A DNA stretch of 64,000 nucleotides from the NCBI RefSeq assembly GCF_000364445.2, contig NZ_CP043538.1, forward strand, positions 4,421,447 to 4,485,446, read 5' to 3'. Under the pieces are notes generated by a model, which had not been told where the DNA came from, did no database searches, and worked only from the letters and a program-made list of their open reading frames with translations. Below, piece after piece: positions 27,878-37,511 of the stretch; within the stretch, counting starts at the first letter, position 1; each line of letters begins with the position of its first letter. Position numbers and translations under genes: made by a program. Source of the DNA: Methylobacterium mesophilicum SR1.6/6 (lineage in GTDB: Bacteria; Pseudomonadota; Alphaproteobacteria; Rhizobiales; Beijerinckiaceae).

Positions 27878-30800
27878 ATGGATGTTTCACGCCGGCCGAC
27901 CGGATCGCAGCGCTTGAGCCGCCGGAGATGCGCGTGGCTCGTCGCGCTGCTCGTGACCGGCCTCGCGGTCTTGGGTTCGTCCGTGACCCTGCCGACCCGC
28001 GCCGACGAGGGCGACAAGTCCGTGCTGGGCGGGCTCCTGTCGCGGGCGCTGTCCACGCCCTCGTCCCGGGTGGCAATCGGCGCCATCGACGGGGCGCTGT
28101 CATCCGATGCCACGATCCGCGACGTTGCCGTGAGCGACCGGGAGGGTGTCTGGCTGAAGCTCGATCGGGCCCGGATCATCTGGCGCCGGCTCGCGCTGCT
28201 GTCGGGGCGGCTGGAGGTGGACAGCCTGGAGATCGGCCGCATCGAGGTGCTGCGCCGGCCAATCCCGAGTCCGACGCCGTCGGAGGCCAAGCCTGACGGG
28301 AAGCTGCTGCCGGACCTGCCCGTGAAGGTCGAGGTAAAAGGCTTCAAGCTGGCCGAGCTGGTTCTCGGGGAGCCGGTGGCCGGGCAGCCCGCCCGCCTCT
28401 CGGCCGAGGGGCGTGCCAAGCTCGGCGCGGCGAGCGAAGGGCTCGATCTCCAGGCGCGGGCACAGCGCCTGGACGCCGCGGGACGTTTCCTGCTCTCGCT
28501 CGTTTACGTGCCGACGGGCGATCGTCTGGAGTTGAAGGCCAGCTTGATCGAGCCCGAAGGCGGGCTTCTCTCGAAGGCGGCTAATCTCCCTGGAACGCCG
28601 CCGATCAATTTCGATCTCGACGGCGCGGGCCCCCTCGACGCGTGGAACGCCAAGCTCGACTTCACCGCCGGGTCCGACATCGGCGCCAGAGGCGGCGCGA
28701 AGATTTCCCGCATCGGCGCGGAGCGGCGGCTCGCCCTCGACCTCGCGGCGCGTATCGAGGGCCTCGCGCCGGGACCGGCCGCGTCGATCTTTGCAGGCAC
28801 GACCAAGCTCGACGGCGGCCTCGCCTTCGCGGATAGCGGCGCCTTCCGGATCGACAGGCTAGAGCTGACATCCCGCACGGCGCGGCTCACGGCCGGCGGA
28901 AGCCTGACCAAGGATCGGGTCGCCGACCTGACCCTCCAGGCCCGAGCCCTGCCCACCGAGGGCGCGATCACGCGGGCTGGCGAAGCCGAGATCGGCAGTC
29001 TCGTCCTAGACGGCAGCCTCAAGGGGCCGCTGACGGCGCCGGAGATTCATGGCAGCCTCGACGCGGCCGGACTGCGCGGCCACGACTCGGCGCTGGAGCG
29101 CATCGAGGCGCGCCTCGGCGTGCAACCCCAGGGCGACGCGGCAACGCAGCGCTTCGCGATCCAGGCGGACGGCAAGGTCGAGGGCCTGCGCTTGGCCGAT
29201 CCGGCCCTGCGCCGAGCCCTCGGGAACCGGGCGCAGTTCACTCTTCGGGCGGCGTCCGGGCCGGACGGGGTCATCGACGTCGCCACCCTGCGGCTCGAGT
29301 CCGAGACCGCGCGGGCAAGCTACGCCGGCCGTGTCGGCCAGAACACGCTGACCGGCACGGTCGACGCGGCCCTGCCGGACCTCGCGGTGTTCTCAGGCGT
29401 CGCGGGCAGCGGCCTCGCGGGAAGACTTGAGGCCAGGGCGCGCCTCAGCGGCGATCCAGCCCGCAAGGCGCTGGCGGCCGACCTCACTGTCTCGATCGCC
29501 GGCCTCGTCACCGGGATCGCTGCCGCTGACCGCACCCTCGGGCGCACGCCCACCCTTCAGGGACGGGTCTCGCAATCCTATGACGGCTACGGCTTCGACC
29601 ATCTGCGCCTTGAGGGCGCGGGCGTCACCGCGACCCTCCAGGGCGAGGCGACCTCGGCCGCGGCCGACGTCGCGGGCCGCCTGGACCTCAAGAGCCTCGC
29701 GGATCTGGATAGCCGCCTCTCCGGACGTGCCGGGATCGACGCCCGGCTCACCGGCTCCCTGGAGCGCCCCGATCTCGCTGCGACGCTGACGGCGCCGGCT
29801 GCCACGGCAGACGGCAAGCCGATCCGTGACCTGCGCGTCGAGGCGACCCTGACGGACGCCCTCTTCGCGCCGGACGGCAGCTTGCGAGTCTCTGGCGACG
29901 TGGCCGGCAAGGCGCTGACCGGCGGCGCCCACGTCGCGCGCACGGGCGCCGACTGGGTGCTCGACCGACTCGACCTCAATCTCGGCTCCGTGGCGGTGGC
30001 GGGCAACGCCACCGTGTCCGCGGCGACATGGCTTTCCGCTGGCGCTCTCGCGGTGCGCGCCGGCAACCTTGAAGATGTTGCACCCCTGTCACCGCAACCC
30101 GTGGCCGGACGCCTCGACGCCACCGTGCTGCTCGCCCGGGACGGTGGGCGCCAGAATGCTGCGATCCGGGCCACCGGCTCCGGCCTGCGCTACGGTGCCT
30201 ACGCGCTCACCCGGCTCGACGCGGACCTGAAGGGCCGAGACCTCCGGGCCCATCCGATTCTGGATGGGCGTTTAGATGCCGACCGGCTGCTCGCCGCCGA
30301 CCAGCAGATCGACACGATCCGGCTCGCCGCCGCCGGCGGCCCGAGCGGTAGCGACGTGACTCTGACCGCCAAAGCCCGCGGCTTCAACCTCGATGGCGCG
30401 GTCCGGGTCGTCCCGGCTGAGGAGACGCGCATCGAGATCCAGCGTCTGTCGGCCGCCCGGGGCGGCGACCGCTTTGCCATCGACGGACCTGCCACCGTCA
30501 TCCTCCGTGACGGCGGCGCGATGATCGACGGGCTTGCGATTTCGGCGGGCGCCGGCCGGATCACGATGGCCGGGCGCGCAGGCCGCGACCTCGACCTCCA
30601 GATCCGGATCCGTGCGCTGCCCCTATCTCTGGCTCGGATCGCCATGCCCGATCTCGCACTGTCCGGATCCCTCGACGGTGAGGCGGATCTGCGCGGGCCG
30701 GCCGGGCGACCAGAGGGCCGCTACGCGTTGACCGTCTCGAAACTCGTGGCGCCACAAACTCGGCAGGCAGGCCTGCCGCCCGTGGATGCCAGCGCCAAGG

Positions 30801-32227
30801 GCACGCTGTCCGACGGGCAGGCCAGCCTGGACGGCCGCGTTTCGGCCGGGCAGGGGATCGCCCTCGCCGTCGCAGGCACGCTGCCGGTTGAGACCGGCGG
30901 GCCGCTCGATCTCCGCGCCCGGGGCACTCTCGACGCGTCGCTCGCCAACTCGATGCTGAGCGTGGGCGGGCAGAGCGTCGCAGGACGCGTCGCCATCGAC
31001 GGCGGCGTGACCGGCACCCTTGCGGCACCGCGGGCGCAAGGCGCCGCCGTGCTGAGCGGCGGCAGCTTCACCGATCCGCTCAACGGCATCCGCCTGACCG
31101 GAATCGAGGGCCGGGTGACCGGCCGGGGCGACACGATCGTGATTGAGCGCCTGAATGCGGCGACCCGCAACGGCGGACGCGTCGCGGTCACGGGGCGCGT
31201 GGCCCTGGAGCCCGGTTTCCCCGGCAGCTTCCATGTCACCGCCGACCGGGCAGAGCTGGTTTCGAGCCCGCTGATGACCGCCGTGTCGAGCGCCGACCTC
31301 ACCCTGGCGGGCCCGCTGGTGCGGACGCCGAGGATCACCGGCCGGGTCGACGTGGTGTCGATCGACGTCGCTGTGCCGGACCGTCTGCCGGCCACGGTCC
31401 GTCCCCTGCCGGGGGTGCGCCACGTCAACACGCCGCCTGAGGTGCGGGTGCGGTTGGCGCAGCGGGCCGGTCCGAAGTCGGCTCGGACCGGGCGGCGGCC
31501 CGGAAAGCCGGCCGTCCCGTTCGACGCCACCCTCGACGTCGCCGTGAATGCGCCGAGCCGGATCTTTGTGCGCGGGCGCGGTATCGATGCCGAACTGGGA
31601 GGGGCGCTCCGGGTTACCGGCAGTTCCGCGTCTCCGAACGCCGTCGGCGCCTTCGCCATGCGACGGGGACGTCTCGAGCTCGTGGGCCAGCGCCTCGATT
31701 TCAGCCGGGGCAAGCTGATCTTCGCGGGGAGCCTGACCACGCCGGAACTCGACTTCGCCGCCGAGACCAAGGCCGGGGACGTCACAGCCCGCGTCGCCGT
31801 GATGGGCCCGGCGGACGCGCCGCAATTTGCCCTGACCTCCGACCCGGTGCTGCCCCAAGACGAGATCCTGTCGCGCCTGCTGTTCAAGAAGGCCGCGGGC
31901 GGTCTCTCGCCGTTCCAGGCCTTGCAGCTCGCCCAGGCCGTCGCACAGCTCTCGGGCGGCGCAGCGGGGCCCGACGTCTTCGAGCAGGCGCGCAAGGGCC
32001 TCGGGCTCGACAGCCTCGACGTGTCGACCGGGGCAAGCGGCGGCCCGGCGCTCGGCGCCTCGCGCTACATCTCGGATCGCGTCAGCGTCGGCGTGAAGGC
32101 CGGCGCCAAACCCGCCGACACGGCGGTCGGGGTGGATTTTGACGTCACCCGGCGGATCAAGCTCAAGGGCGAGGCCGGCAGTGACGGGCGGACCAGCCTG
32201 GGGGTCGGGGCAGAGTACGAGTGGTAG
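27878..32227 (+). CDS. tamB: TamB, translocation/assembly module inner-membrane subunit
   Basis: A 1449-residue protein anchored by one N-terminal helix (CAWLVALLVTGLAVLGSSVTL), followed by a very long repetitive beta-rich periplasmic region and the C-terminal TamB/DUF490 domain. The domain is recognisable by FAMRRGRLELVGQRLDFSRG, the SDPVLPQDEILSRLLFKK segment and a terminal GVDFDVTRRIKLKGEAG. TamB forms a groove spanning the periplasm and works with TamA. ATG 27878 directly abuts the tamA stop, so the pair is translationally coupled. Length and architecture are normal for alphaproteobacteria. Confidence 0.94.
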   Translation: MDVSRRPTGSQRLSRRRCAWLVALLVTGLAVLGSSVTLPTRADEGDKSVLGGLLSRALSTPSSRVAIGAIDGALSSDATIRDVAVSDREGVWLKLDRARIIWRRLALLSGRLEVDSLEIGRIEVLRRPIPSPTPSEAKPDGKLLPDLPVKVEVKGFKLAELVLGEPVAGQPARLSAEGRAKLGAASEGLDLQARAQRLDAAGRFLLSLVYVPTGDRLELKASLIEPEGGLLSKAANLPGTPPINFDLDGAGPLDAWNAKLDFTAGSDIGARGGAKISRIGAERRLALDLAARIEGLAPGPAASIFAGTTKLDGGLAFADSGAFRIDRLELTSRTARLTAGGSLTKDRVADLTLQARALPTEGAITRAGEAEIGSLVLDGSLKGPLTAPEIHGSLDAAGLRGHDSALERIEARLGVQPQGDAATQRFAIQADGKVEGLRLADPALRRALGNRAQFTLRAASGPDGVIDVATLRLESETARASYAGRVGQNTLTGTVDAALPDLAVFSGVAGSGLAGRLEARARLSGDPARKALAADLTVSIAGLVTGIAAADRTLGRTPTLQGRVSQSYDGYGFDHLRLEGAGVTATLQGEATSAAADVAGRLDLKSLADLDSRLSGRAGIDARLTGSLERPDLAATLTAPAATADGKPIRDLRVEATLTDALFAPDGSLRVSGDVAGKALTGGAHVARTGADWVLDRLDLNLGSVAVAGNATVSAATWLSAGALAVRAGNLEDVAPLSPQPVAGRLDATVLLARDGGRQNAAIRATGSGLRYGAYALTRLDADLKGRDLRAHPILDGRLDADRLLAADQQIDTIRLAAAGGPSGSDVTLTAKARGFNLDGAVRVVPAEETRIEIQRLSAARGGDRFAIDGPATVILRDGGAMIDGLAISAGAGRITMAGRAGRDLDLQIRIRALPLSLARIAMPDLALSGSLDGEADLRGPAGRPEGRYALTVSKLVAPQTRQAGLPPVDASAKGTLSDGQASLDGRVSAGQGIALAVAGTLPVETGGPLDLRARGTLDASLANSMLSVGGQSVAGRVAIDGGVTGTLAAPRAQGAAVLSGGSFTDPLNGIRLTGIEGRVTGRGDTIVIERLNAATRNGGRVAVTGRVALEPGFPGSFHVTADRAELVSSPLMTAVSSADLTLAGPLVRTPRITGRVDVVSIDVAVPDRLPATVRPLPGVRHVNTPPEVRVRLAQRAGPKSARTGRRPGKPAVPFDATLDVAVNAPSRIFVRGRGIDAELGGALRVTGSSASPNAVGAFAMRRGRLELVGQRLDFSRGKLIFAGSLTTPELDFAAETKAGDVTARVAVMGPADAPQFALTSDPVLPQDEILSRLLFKKAAGGLSPFQALQLAQAVAQLSGGAAGPDVFEQARKGLGLDSLDVSTGASGGPALGASRYISDRVSVGVKAGAKPADTAVGVDFDVTRRIKLKGEAGSDGRTSLGVGAEYEW

Positions 32228-32268
32228 GCGCACGAGGGTTCCGACGAAGCTGCGACGACACCTCAGAA

Positions 32269-32370
32269 TCACCTGGTCCAGGGATTGATGGTTGGCAGTT
32301 CGACCGCCTCGAAGCGTCCCGTATCACGTGTGGCGACCACGAGGTTCCGCTCGGCGGCAAGGGCGATGAT
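32269..32370 (-). pseudogene. C-terminal remnant of a PIN-domain (VapC-like) toxin
   Basis: A short minus-strand segment encodes KIIALAAERNLVVATRDTGRF followed by a closing LPTINPW. This matches the last strand-helix of VapC-type PIN ribonucleases (LTVATRNTRDF...NPW). The upstream frame is not PIN-like, so the catalytic acidic residues and the rest of the toxin are gone. The remaining gap to 32565 shows no antitoxin gene that I can support. Confidence 0.55.
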
Positions 32371-32565
32371 CTTACCGACGACCGCGATCCTGAGTGAGAT
32401 CGCAGTCAGTGACTGAGCTGGTCGATGGGGATCTTTATCGCCAGCCGAGAAAGAACAGCAGAGGAAGAAATCCTGGCAAGCCGGTGCATCTCTGCTAAGT
32501 CTGATCCCTCTGCGTGAAGTGGGACCGCAACCCGCTCTGCGCCAACCACGAAAACACGCCGCCCA

Positions 32566-32883
32566 ATGGACGACCTTTTCGAGACGGACGACGATCCTCC
32601 GGTGCCGGAGGGCGGGCTGCTCCGCATGCTGCCGATCATCAACCGGCGCGGTCTGCACGCACGGGCCTCCGCGAAGTTCGTCCAGACGGTAGAACGCTAC
32701 CACGCCGCGGTGGCGGTGACGCGCGCGGGCGAGACGGTGGGAGGGCGCTCGATCATGGGGCTGCTGACGCTCGGCGCCGCCATGGGCACCCGCATCGCCG
32801 TCACCGCCGTTGGCGAGGATGCCGGAGAATGCCTCGACGCGATCGAGGCACTGCTCGCCAACCGCTTCGGCGAGGACGAATAG
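32566..32883 (+). CDS. HPr-family phosphocarrier protein
   Basis: A 105-residue HPr/NPr-like protein. The phosphorylatable histidine lies in INRRGLHARASAKF (His31), and the regulatory serine position is present in GGRSIMGLLTL (Ser62, the Ser46 equivalent). An N-terminal extension of about 15 acidic residues is unusual. In alphaproteobacteria such proteins belong to regulatory phosphotransfer chains (EI-Ntr, HPr, EIIA) that do not import sugars. Here no EIIA, HPr kinase or EI gene is adjacent, so its partners must be encoded elsewhere. ATG 32566 lacks an obvious ribosome site. Confidence 0.88.
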   Translation: MDDLFETDDDPPVPEGGLLRMLPIINRRGLHARASAKFVQTVERYHAAVAVTRAGETVGGRSIMGLLTLGAAMGTRIAVTAVGEDAGECLDAIEALLANRFGEDE

Positions 32884-32891
32884 CGCGCCGC

Positions 32892-33605
32892 CTAGGTCAC
32901 TTTTCCGGGCCACGAGCAGAGGTCGGAGACGAGGCAGCGCGAGCAGGCTGGCTTCCGAGCGATACAGGTGTCGCGGCCATGCCGGAACAGCCAGACATGC
33001 GCGCCGTCCTTGAAGCGGTCGGGCACAAGCCGCGCGAGACCATCGGCGACGCTGTCGACGGTGGCGCCCGGTGCCAGCGGGATCCGGTTCGAGACCCGGA
33101 ACACGTGGGTATCGACGGCGATGACGGGCTCGTGGAAGGCGAAGTTCGCCGTGACCTCGGCGCTCTTGCGGCCGATTCCCGGAAGGCGGCGCATCTCCGC
33201 GGCGCTGCGCGGGACAGCGCCGCCGAACTCGGAGAGCAGCGCCGCCGACAGTTTGACGATGTTACGGGCCTTCGACGGCCCGAGCCCGACCGGCCGGATG
33301 ATCTCGGTGATCCGCGCCTCGCCCAAGTCCAGCATCCCGGCCGGATCCTCCACGGCACCGAACAGGGCATCGGCGATGCGGGAAACCGTCGGCCCAGTCG
33401 ACTGCGCCGAGAGCAGCACGGTCACGAGGAGCCGGTAAGGATCCGTCCGGTCGAACCCGGCCTTCGGGTCCGGGTCCGCCTCGGCCAGCCGCGCGAGCAC
33501 GGCCCCGACATGCGCCGACTCACCCGTCCCGGGTGACCGGGGTGTCTTGTCCGCCGTGGTCCGACGCTGAGCGGGGCGGAGGCCGTGGAGGGTGTCGCGC
33601 GCCAT
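32892..33605 (-). CDS. nth: Endonuclease III, DNA glycosylase/AP lyase
   Basis: A 237-residue base-excision repair enzyme that removes oxidised pyrimidines and cleaves abasic sites. The helix-hairpin-helix LPGIGRKSAEV contains the catalytic lysine, AVDTHVFRVSNR contains the catalytic aspartate, and the C-terminus holds the 4Fe-4S ligand set C-X6-C-X2-C-X5-C (CIARKPACSRCLVSDLC). An N-terminal extension of about 30 basic, disordered residues precedes the domain. It converges on the HPr gene with 8 bp between stops. It may be the last gene of a same-strand series beginning at 37255. Confidence 0.95.
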   Translation of the reverse strand: MARDTLHGLRPAQRRTTADKTPRSPGTGESAHVGAVLARLAEADPDPKAGFDRTDPYRLLVTVLLSAQSTGPTVSRIADALFGAVEDPAGMLDLGEARITEIIRPVGLGPSKARNIVKLSAALLSEFGGAVPRSAAEMRRLPGIGRKSAEVTANFAFHEPVIAVDTHVFRVSNRIPLAPGATVDSVADGLARLVPDRFKDGAHVWLFRHGRDTCIARKPACSRCLVSDLCSWPGKVT

Positions 33606-33667
33606 GAGCGCCAGCTAGAGCTTGGACGGATCGGCGACAGACGCCGTGCGCGCGGCGGATTGACCGC

Positions 33668-34474
33668 TCAGGCCCGAGCGCGCAGCCAGGGCACGGAGGC
33701 CCTGCCGACGCCGAGACGGAGCGTTCCAGAGACGATTTCGCCGGCCCGGCGCAGGAACGCGACGCGAAGCGCACTTCTGCGGCCGAACAGGCGGCTGACT
33801 GCGCGGACCAGGGATGCCTCGGACGGGTCGGCAATGATCGGCCGGTGAGCAGTCCGGGCCTCGAGTGTCAGGAAGGTCTCGAAGGCGTCGCGCACGGCCT
33901 CCGGCTCGGTCACCGTGAGCATCTCGGCGGCGGGCGCCTTCCATCCGTGCGGCCGGGTTCCCACGAAGGCCCCGGTTGGGATCGAGCGCGGCCGCGCGGA
34001 GCGATCGACCGCTACGCGGGGTCGGAAAGGCGCCGCGGCCCGCAGGGGCTCGACGGCTCCCACGAGGCGGATGGGCCGCCGCAGCCCGGCGAGCCGTGCC
34101 TTCAGCGCGCGGTCGACGGCCAGAGCGGTCGTATCCTCGACCAGTGCCGTGGTTGTGGCTTCGGCGGGCTGCCGGGGATCGGCGCGCCCGCCCCAGGCGA
34201 GAGCGATGGCGACCCGGCGTCCGGCGGGTTGGTGGTGGGCCAGCGGCATCAGGTGATCGGGATCGCGGAGTGAATCACCCACGGCATTCCGGACCAGCAT
34301 GGCCCGCCAGGCCGGCACCGCTTCTTCGTCCACAGCGCTGGGCGCGCGCAAGTTGGCGCGCCACATCTTGGACACGCTGGCCGCTTCCGATCTCGATGGC
34401 GCGGCGACGGGACCGGGTGCCGCGGCCGGCATCCCGGACAGGCCGCCCTGTATCACGGTGAAGCGTCGCACCAT
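33668..34474 (-). CDS. Uncharacterised protein
   Basis: A 268-residue protein I do not recognise. It is rich in alanine and arginine, has no signal peptide or membrane helix, and contains no known catalytic motif. The frame is supported by its place in a same-strand series (106 bp after the CobW-type gene, 62 bp before nth), by codon composition, and by segments that look structured, such as AVRDAFETFLTLEAR and SLVRAVSRLFGRRSALRVAFL near the C-terminus. ATG 34474 is used. It is probably cytoplasmic; no function is proposed. Confidence 0.6.
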   Translation of the reverse strand: MVRRFTVIQGGLSGMPAAAPGPVAAPSRSEAASVSKMWRANLRAPSAVDEEAVPAWRAMLVRNAVGDSLRDPDHLMPLAHHQPAGRRVAIALAWGGRADPRQPAEATTTALVEDTTALAVDRALKARLAGLRRPIRLVGAVEPLRAAAPFRPRVAVDRSARPRSIPTGAFVGTRPHGWKAPAAEMLTVTEPEAVRDAFETFLTLEARTAHRPIIADPSEASLVRAVSRLFGRRSALRVAFLRRAGEIVSGTLRLGVGRASVPWLRARA

Positions 34475-34580
34475 CGCGTGTCTTGCCTCTCGACGATCCG
34501 TCCCGTTTCAGGACGATCCGGCGCGCCCGGGGCGCGGTTCGGAAAGAGAGTTTCAAGGATGATGCCGCCCGGTCTCCTAC

Positions 34581-35675
34581 TCAGAAGCCCGGGATCGCGA
34601 GGGGATTGTCGGTGAGCGCGGCCGCGTCCGGCGCATCGACGCGCGGGCGCCCCAGGAAGGCGTCCCACAGTTTGCGCACGAAGGCCGGGTCGTGATCCCG
34701 CAGGATCAGCACGAGCCGGGACGTGTGGTCGGGATCGGGCCAGGCGGGCAGGGTGAGCGGCGCGTGGAACACGTGCTGAACGCCGTGAACGACGATCGGG
34801 CGCCCTGGATCGTCGGCGAGCGCCACGATGCCCTTGAGCCGCAGCAGCTTCGGCCCGTGGCCGGACCGCAGCAGGTCCATGAACATCTCGAACGACGGGC
34901 GGGGCACGGGGGTCTCGCTCGTCAGGCAGACCGCCTCGATCGACGCGTCGTGCCGGTTCACGTCGGCGCCATGGCGGTGGTCGTGCGCCAGGGCCGCGTC
35001 GCCGAGCCATGCGCGGACATCGGCGCCCTTGCCGTCGAGGCCGAAGAGGCCGCCGAGCAGGGTCTCTGCGGTGGCATCCGGGAGGACGATCGGGGCCGCC
35101 GGATTGAGGGCGGTGAGCCGCGCGCGTAGTCCCGATGTGTCGCCCGCCAGATCGGTCTTGGTCAGCACGATCCGGTCGGCGACCGCGGCCTGGCGCAGGG
35201 CCTCCGGGTGCGCGTCGAGGGTGTCGGCGCCCGTGACGGCGTCCACCACCGTCACCACCGCCTGGAGGCGGAACCGCAGCACGAGGTAGGGATGGTAGAT
35301 CAGGGCGTGCAGGATCGGCGCCGGGTCAGCGAGGCCCGTGGTCTCGATCACCACGCGGCGGAACGGCCGGATCCGGCCGTTGTCGCGCTTGCGCAGCAGG
35401 TCCTCGAGGGTGGCGATGAGGTCACCCCGCACCGTGCAGCACAGGCAGCCGGCGCCGAGCAGGATCATGTCCTCGTCGACGGTCTCGATGAGCAGGTGGT
35501 CGAGGCCGATCGCGCCGAACTCGTTGACGATCACCACCGTGTCGGAGAGCGCCGGGTCCCGCAGCAGCCGGTTCAGCAGCGTGGTCTTGCCGGCGCCGAG
35601 GAAGCCGGTGAGCACCGTGAGCGGGATCGGCTCCGGGCGGCGGGGATCCGGGGCGGGCGCGGTGGTCTGTGACAT
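34581..35675 (-). CDS. CobW/COG0523-family G3E GTPase (metal chaperone type)
   Basis: A 364-residue metal-trafficking GTPase. It shows Walker A LTGFLGAGKTTLLNRLL, the metal-binding CXCC motif in GAGCLCCTVRGDL, the ETTGLADPAPI switch and the KTDL specificity motif. A histidine-containing loop (LAHDHRHGADVNRHD) precedes the C-terminal CobW domain. These proteins load zinc or cobalt on target enzymes. ATG 35675 gives the usual N-terminus; the frame extends to 35711 without family support. It follows the carboxypeptidase gene by 62 bp on the same strand. No zinc-regulated operator was identified, and no cobalamin gene is near, so a zinc role is the guess. Confidence 0.9.
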   Translation of the reverse strand: MSQTTAPAPDPRRPEPIPLTVLTGFLGAGKTTLLNRLLRDPALSDTVVIVNEFGAIGLDHLLIETVDEDMILLGAGCLCCTVRGDLIATLEDLLRKRDNGRIRPFRRVVIETTGLADPAPILHALIYHPYLVLRFRLQAVVTVVDAVTGADTLDAHPEALRQAAVADRIVLTKTDLAGDTSGLRARLTALNPAAPIVLPDATAETLLGGLFGLDGKGADVRAWLGDAALAHDHRHGADVNRHDASIEAVCLTSETPVPRPSFEMFMDLLRSGHGPKLLRLKGIVALADDPGRPIVVHGVQHVFHAPLTLPAWPDPDHTSRLVLILRDHDPAFVRKLWDAFLGRPRVDAPDAAALTDNPLAIPGF

Positions 35676-35737
35676 GATCGCCGAGGTGGGGTCCGCGGGC
35701 GTCCGCGGCAACGGGCCGGGACGCCCGAACGGCGGAC

Positions 35738-37255
35738 CTACTCGCCGGCCGCCGCCTTCTTGGCCGCGGGCTTCTTGGCCGCCGACTTCGCCGCCGTGCC
35801 GGCCGGGGCCGGCTTATGGGCCGCGGCCTTCGGGGCCGGCTTCGTCAGGCCCTTGCCGGGCTTGGCTTCCGGCATCGACGGGCTCTCGACGGCCGTGTAG
35901 GCGCTCGCCGTCCGGGGCAGCGGATGGCTGGGTTTGGCGGCAACCTTCGGGGCCGGCTTCGCGGCGGTCTTGGTGGCGGCCTCGGTGGCGGCCGCGTCCC
36001 TGGCGGCCTGCGCGCGCGCCTCGCGAGCCTGCTTGGCCGCCTCGACCGCCGCCAAGCGCTTGGCCTTGGCGGCTTCGAGCTTCGCGGCCCGGGTGTTGGC
36101 GGCCGCAGCCTTCTGCTCGGCCTCCTGGGCGTCGAGGATCTGCTGGCCCTCGGCCGGGTTGCGGCCGACCCAGACGGCGATCGGCTGGAGCGGGGCCCGC
36201 GGCGGCAGGCTGCGGGCGCGCAGGGCCGGGTTCGAGAAGGCGGCGAGCGCCAGCGCGGGCGAGTTCGCCGCCGCGCCGCCGACCAGCTGCGCCGCCGAAC
36301 CGGGCGCGCTCAGGGCGCCGGGCCCGTCCTCGATCGCCGGAGGCTTCTTGCCGCCGCACACGAAGGGCCGCATGTCCGGGGGCTGGGGCAGGGCGGAGGC
36401 CGGCAAGGCGTCGAGGGTCGGGTTCGTCCAGCCGGCGCCCTGGGCGAAGGCGTAGTCGAACAGGTCGGCGGCCTTCACGTCGCGCTCGCGCGGGCTCGGC
36501 TGGCCCATGACGATGGTGACGATGCGGCGGCCGTTGCGGGTCGCGGTCGCCACCACGTTGAAGCCGCCGGAGCAGATGAAGCCGGTCTTCATCCCGTCGG
36601 TGCCGGGATAGCGCCCGAGCAGGCCGTTGTGGTTCGGCATGACGGCGCGGCCGAACTGGATGGCCGAGATCGAGAACAGGTCGTGCGAATCCGGGAAGTC
36701 GCGGATCAGCGCCCGGGCGAGCACCGCCATGTCCCGGGCGGAGGTCCATTGACGCGGATCGGGCAGGCCGTTGGGGTTGTACCAATGGCTGTCGCGCATG
36801 CCGATCCGCACCGCGGTCTCGTTCATCAGGGCGGCGAAGGTGTCGATCGAGCCGCCGAGATTCTCGCCGATCGCGTAGGCGATGTCGTTCGCCGACTTCA
36901 CCATGATGATCTTGAGGGCGTTGTCGAGGGTCAGCTGCGTCCCCGGCTTGAAACCCATCTTCGAGGGCGGCTCCGCGGCGGCGGCGGCCGAGATGGTGAT
37001 CATCGAATCCAGCGAGACCTTGCCCTGCCGCACCAAGTCGAGGGCGACGTAGGTCGTCATGAGCTTGGTGATCGAGGCCGGGAACCACGGGTCCGTGGGC
37101 GCCTGCGAGTAGATCACCTTCCCAGAATCCACGTCGGCCACGAGGATCGGCACCGTGACGGCCTGCGCCGCGACCAGACCGACCAGGGTGGTTCCGAACA
37201 GACCCGTCAGCGCCGCAAGCCCGACGGTGAGGCGCCGGTAGAGAGAAGAGGACAT
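35738..37255 (-). CDS. D-alanyl-D-alanine carboxypeptidase (PBP5/6-type)
   Basis: A 505-residue peptidoglycan carboxypeptidase. After a signal peptide ending near AAQA (residue 32), the penicillin-binding motifs are in order: SITK at residues 61-64, SAN at 121-123 and KTG in GTDGMKTGF near residue 225. It would trim the terminal D-alanine from stem peptides in the periplasm. The C-terminal 120 residues are a long low-complexity Ala/Lys/Pro tail ending KKPAAKKAAAGE; it replaces the usual amphipathic anchor and could bind cell wall or membrane by charge. ATG 37255 directly precedes the signal peptide. It is the first gene of a same-strand series with the CobW-type gene. Confidence 0.92.
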   Translation of the reverse strand: MSSSLYRRLTVGLAALTGLFGTTLVGLVAAQAVTVPILVADVDSGKVIYSQAPTDPWFPASITKLMTTYVALDLVRQGKVSLDSMITISAAAAAEPPSKMGFKPGTQLTLDNALKIIMVKSANDIAYAIGENLGGSIDTFAALMNETAVRIGMRDSHWYNPNGLPDPRQWTSARDMAVLARALIRDFPDSHDLFSISAIQFGRAVMPNHNGLLGRYPGTDGMKTGFICSGGFNVVATATRNGRRIVTIVMGQPSPRERDVKAADLFDYAFAQGAGWTNPTLDALPASALPQPPDMRPFVCGGKKPPAIEDGPGALSAPGSAAQLVGGAAANSPALALAAFSNPALRARSLPPRAPLQPIAVWVGRNPAEGQQILDAQEAEQKAAAANTRAAKLEAAKAKRLAAVEAAKQAREARAQAARDAAATEAATKTAAKPAPKVAAKPSHPLPRTASAYTAVESPSMPEAKPGKGLTKPAPKAAAHKPAPAGTAAKSAAKKPAAKKAAAGE

Positions 37256-37511
37256 TCGAGCCCGACTCGTCAGAGGATCGCCAGGGCCGGCACCGCGAGG
37301 CGCCGGTCGTCCGGCCCAATGGCCGGCATGAGGCACAACCCGGGCGGCCGGGTTCGGTCGCCGAGCAGTATCACGGCATGAACGAGTCTACCGTGGCAAG
37401 AGCAAGGCGAGACCCCAGGGCGGGTCTGCGCGGCACGGTTGCCGGTGGTGCACAGACGGCCCACAGCTTATGTGCAGGCCGGGCGTCGCGACGACGGTGA
37501 CTGGGACGACA

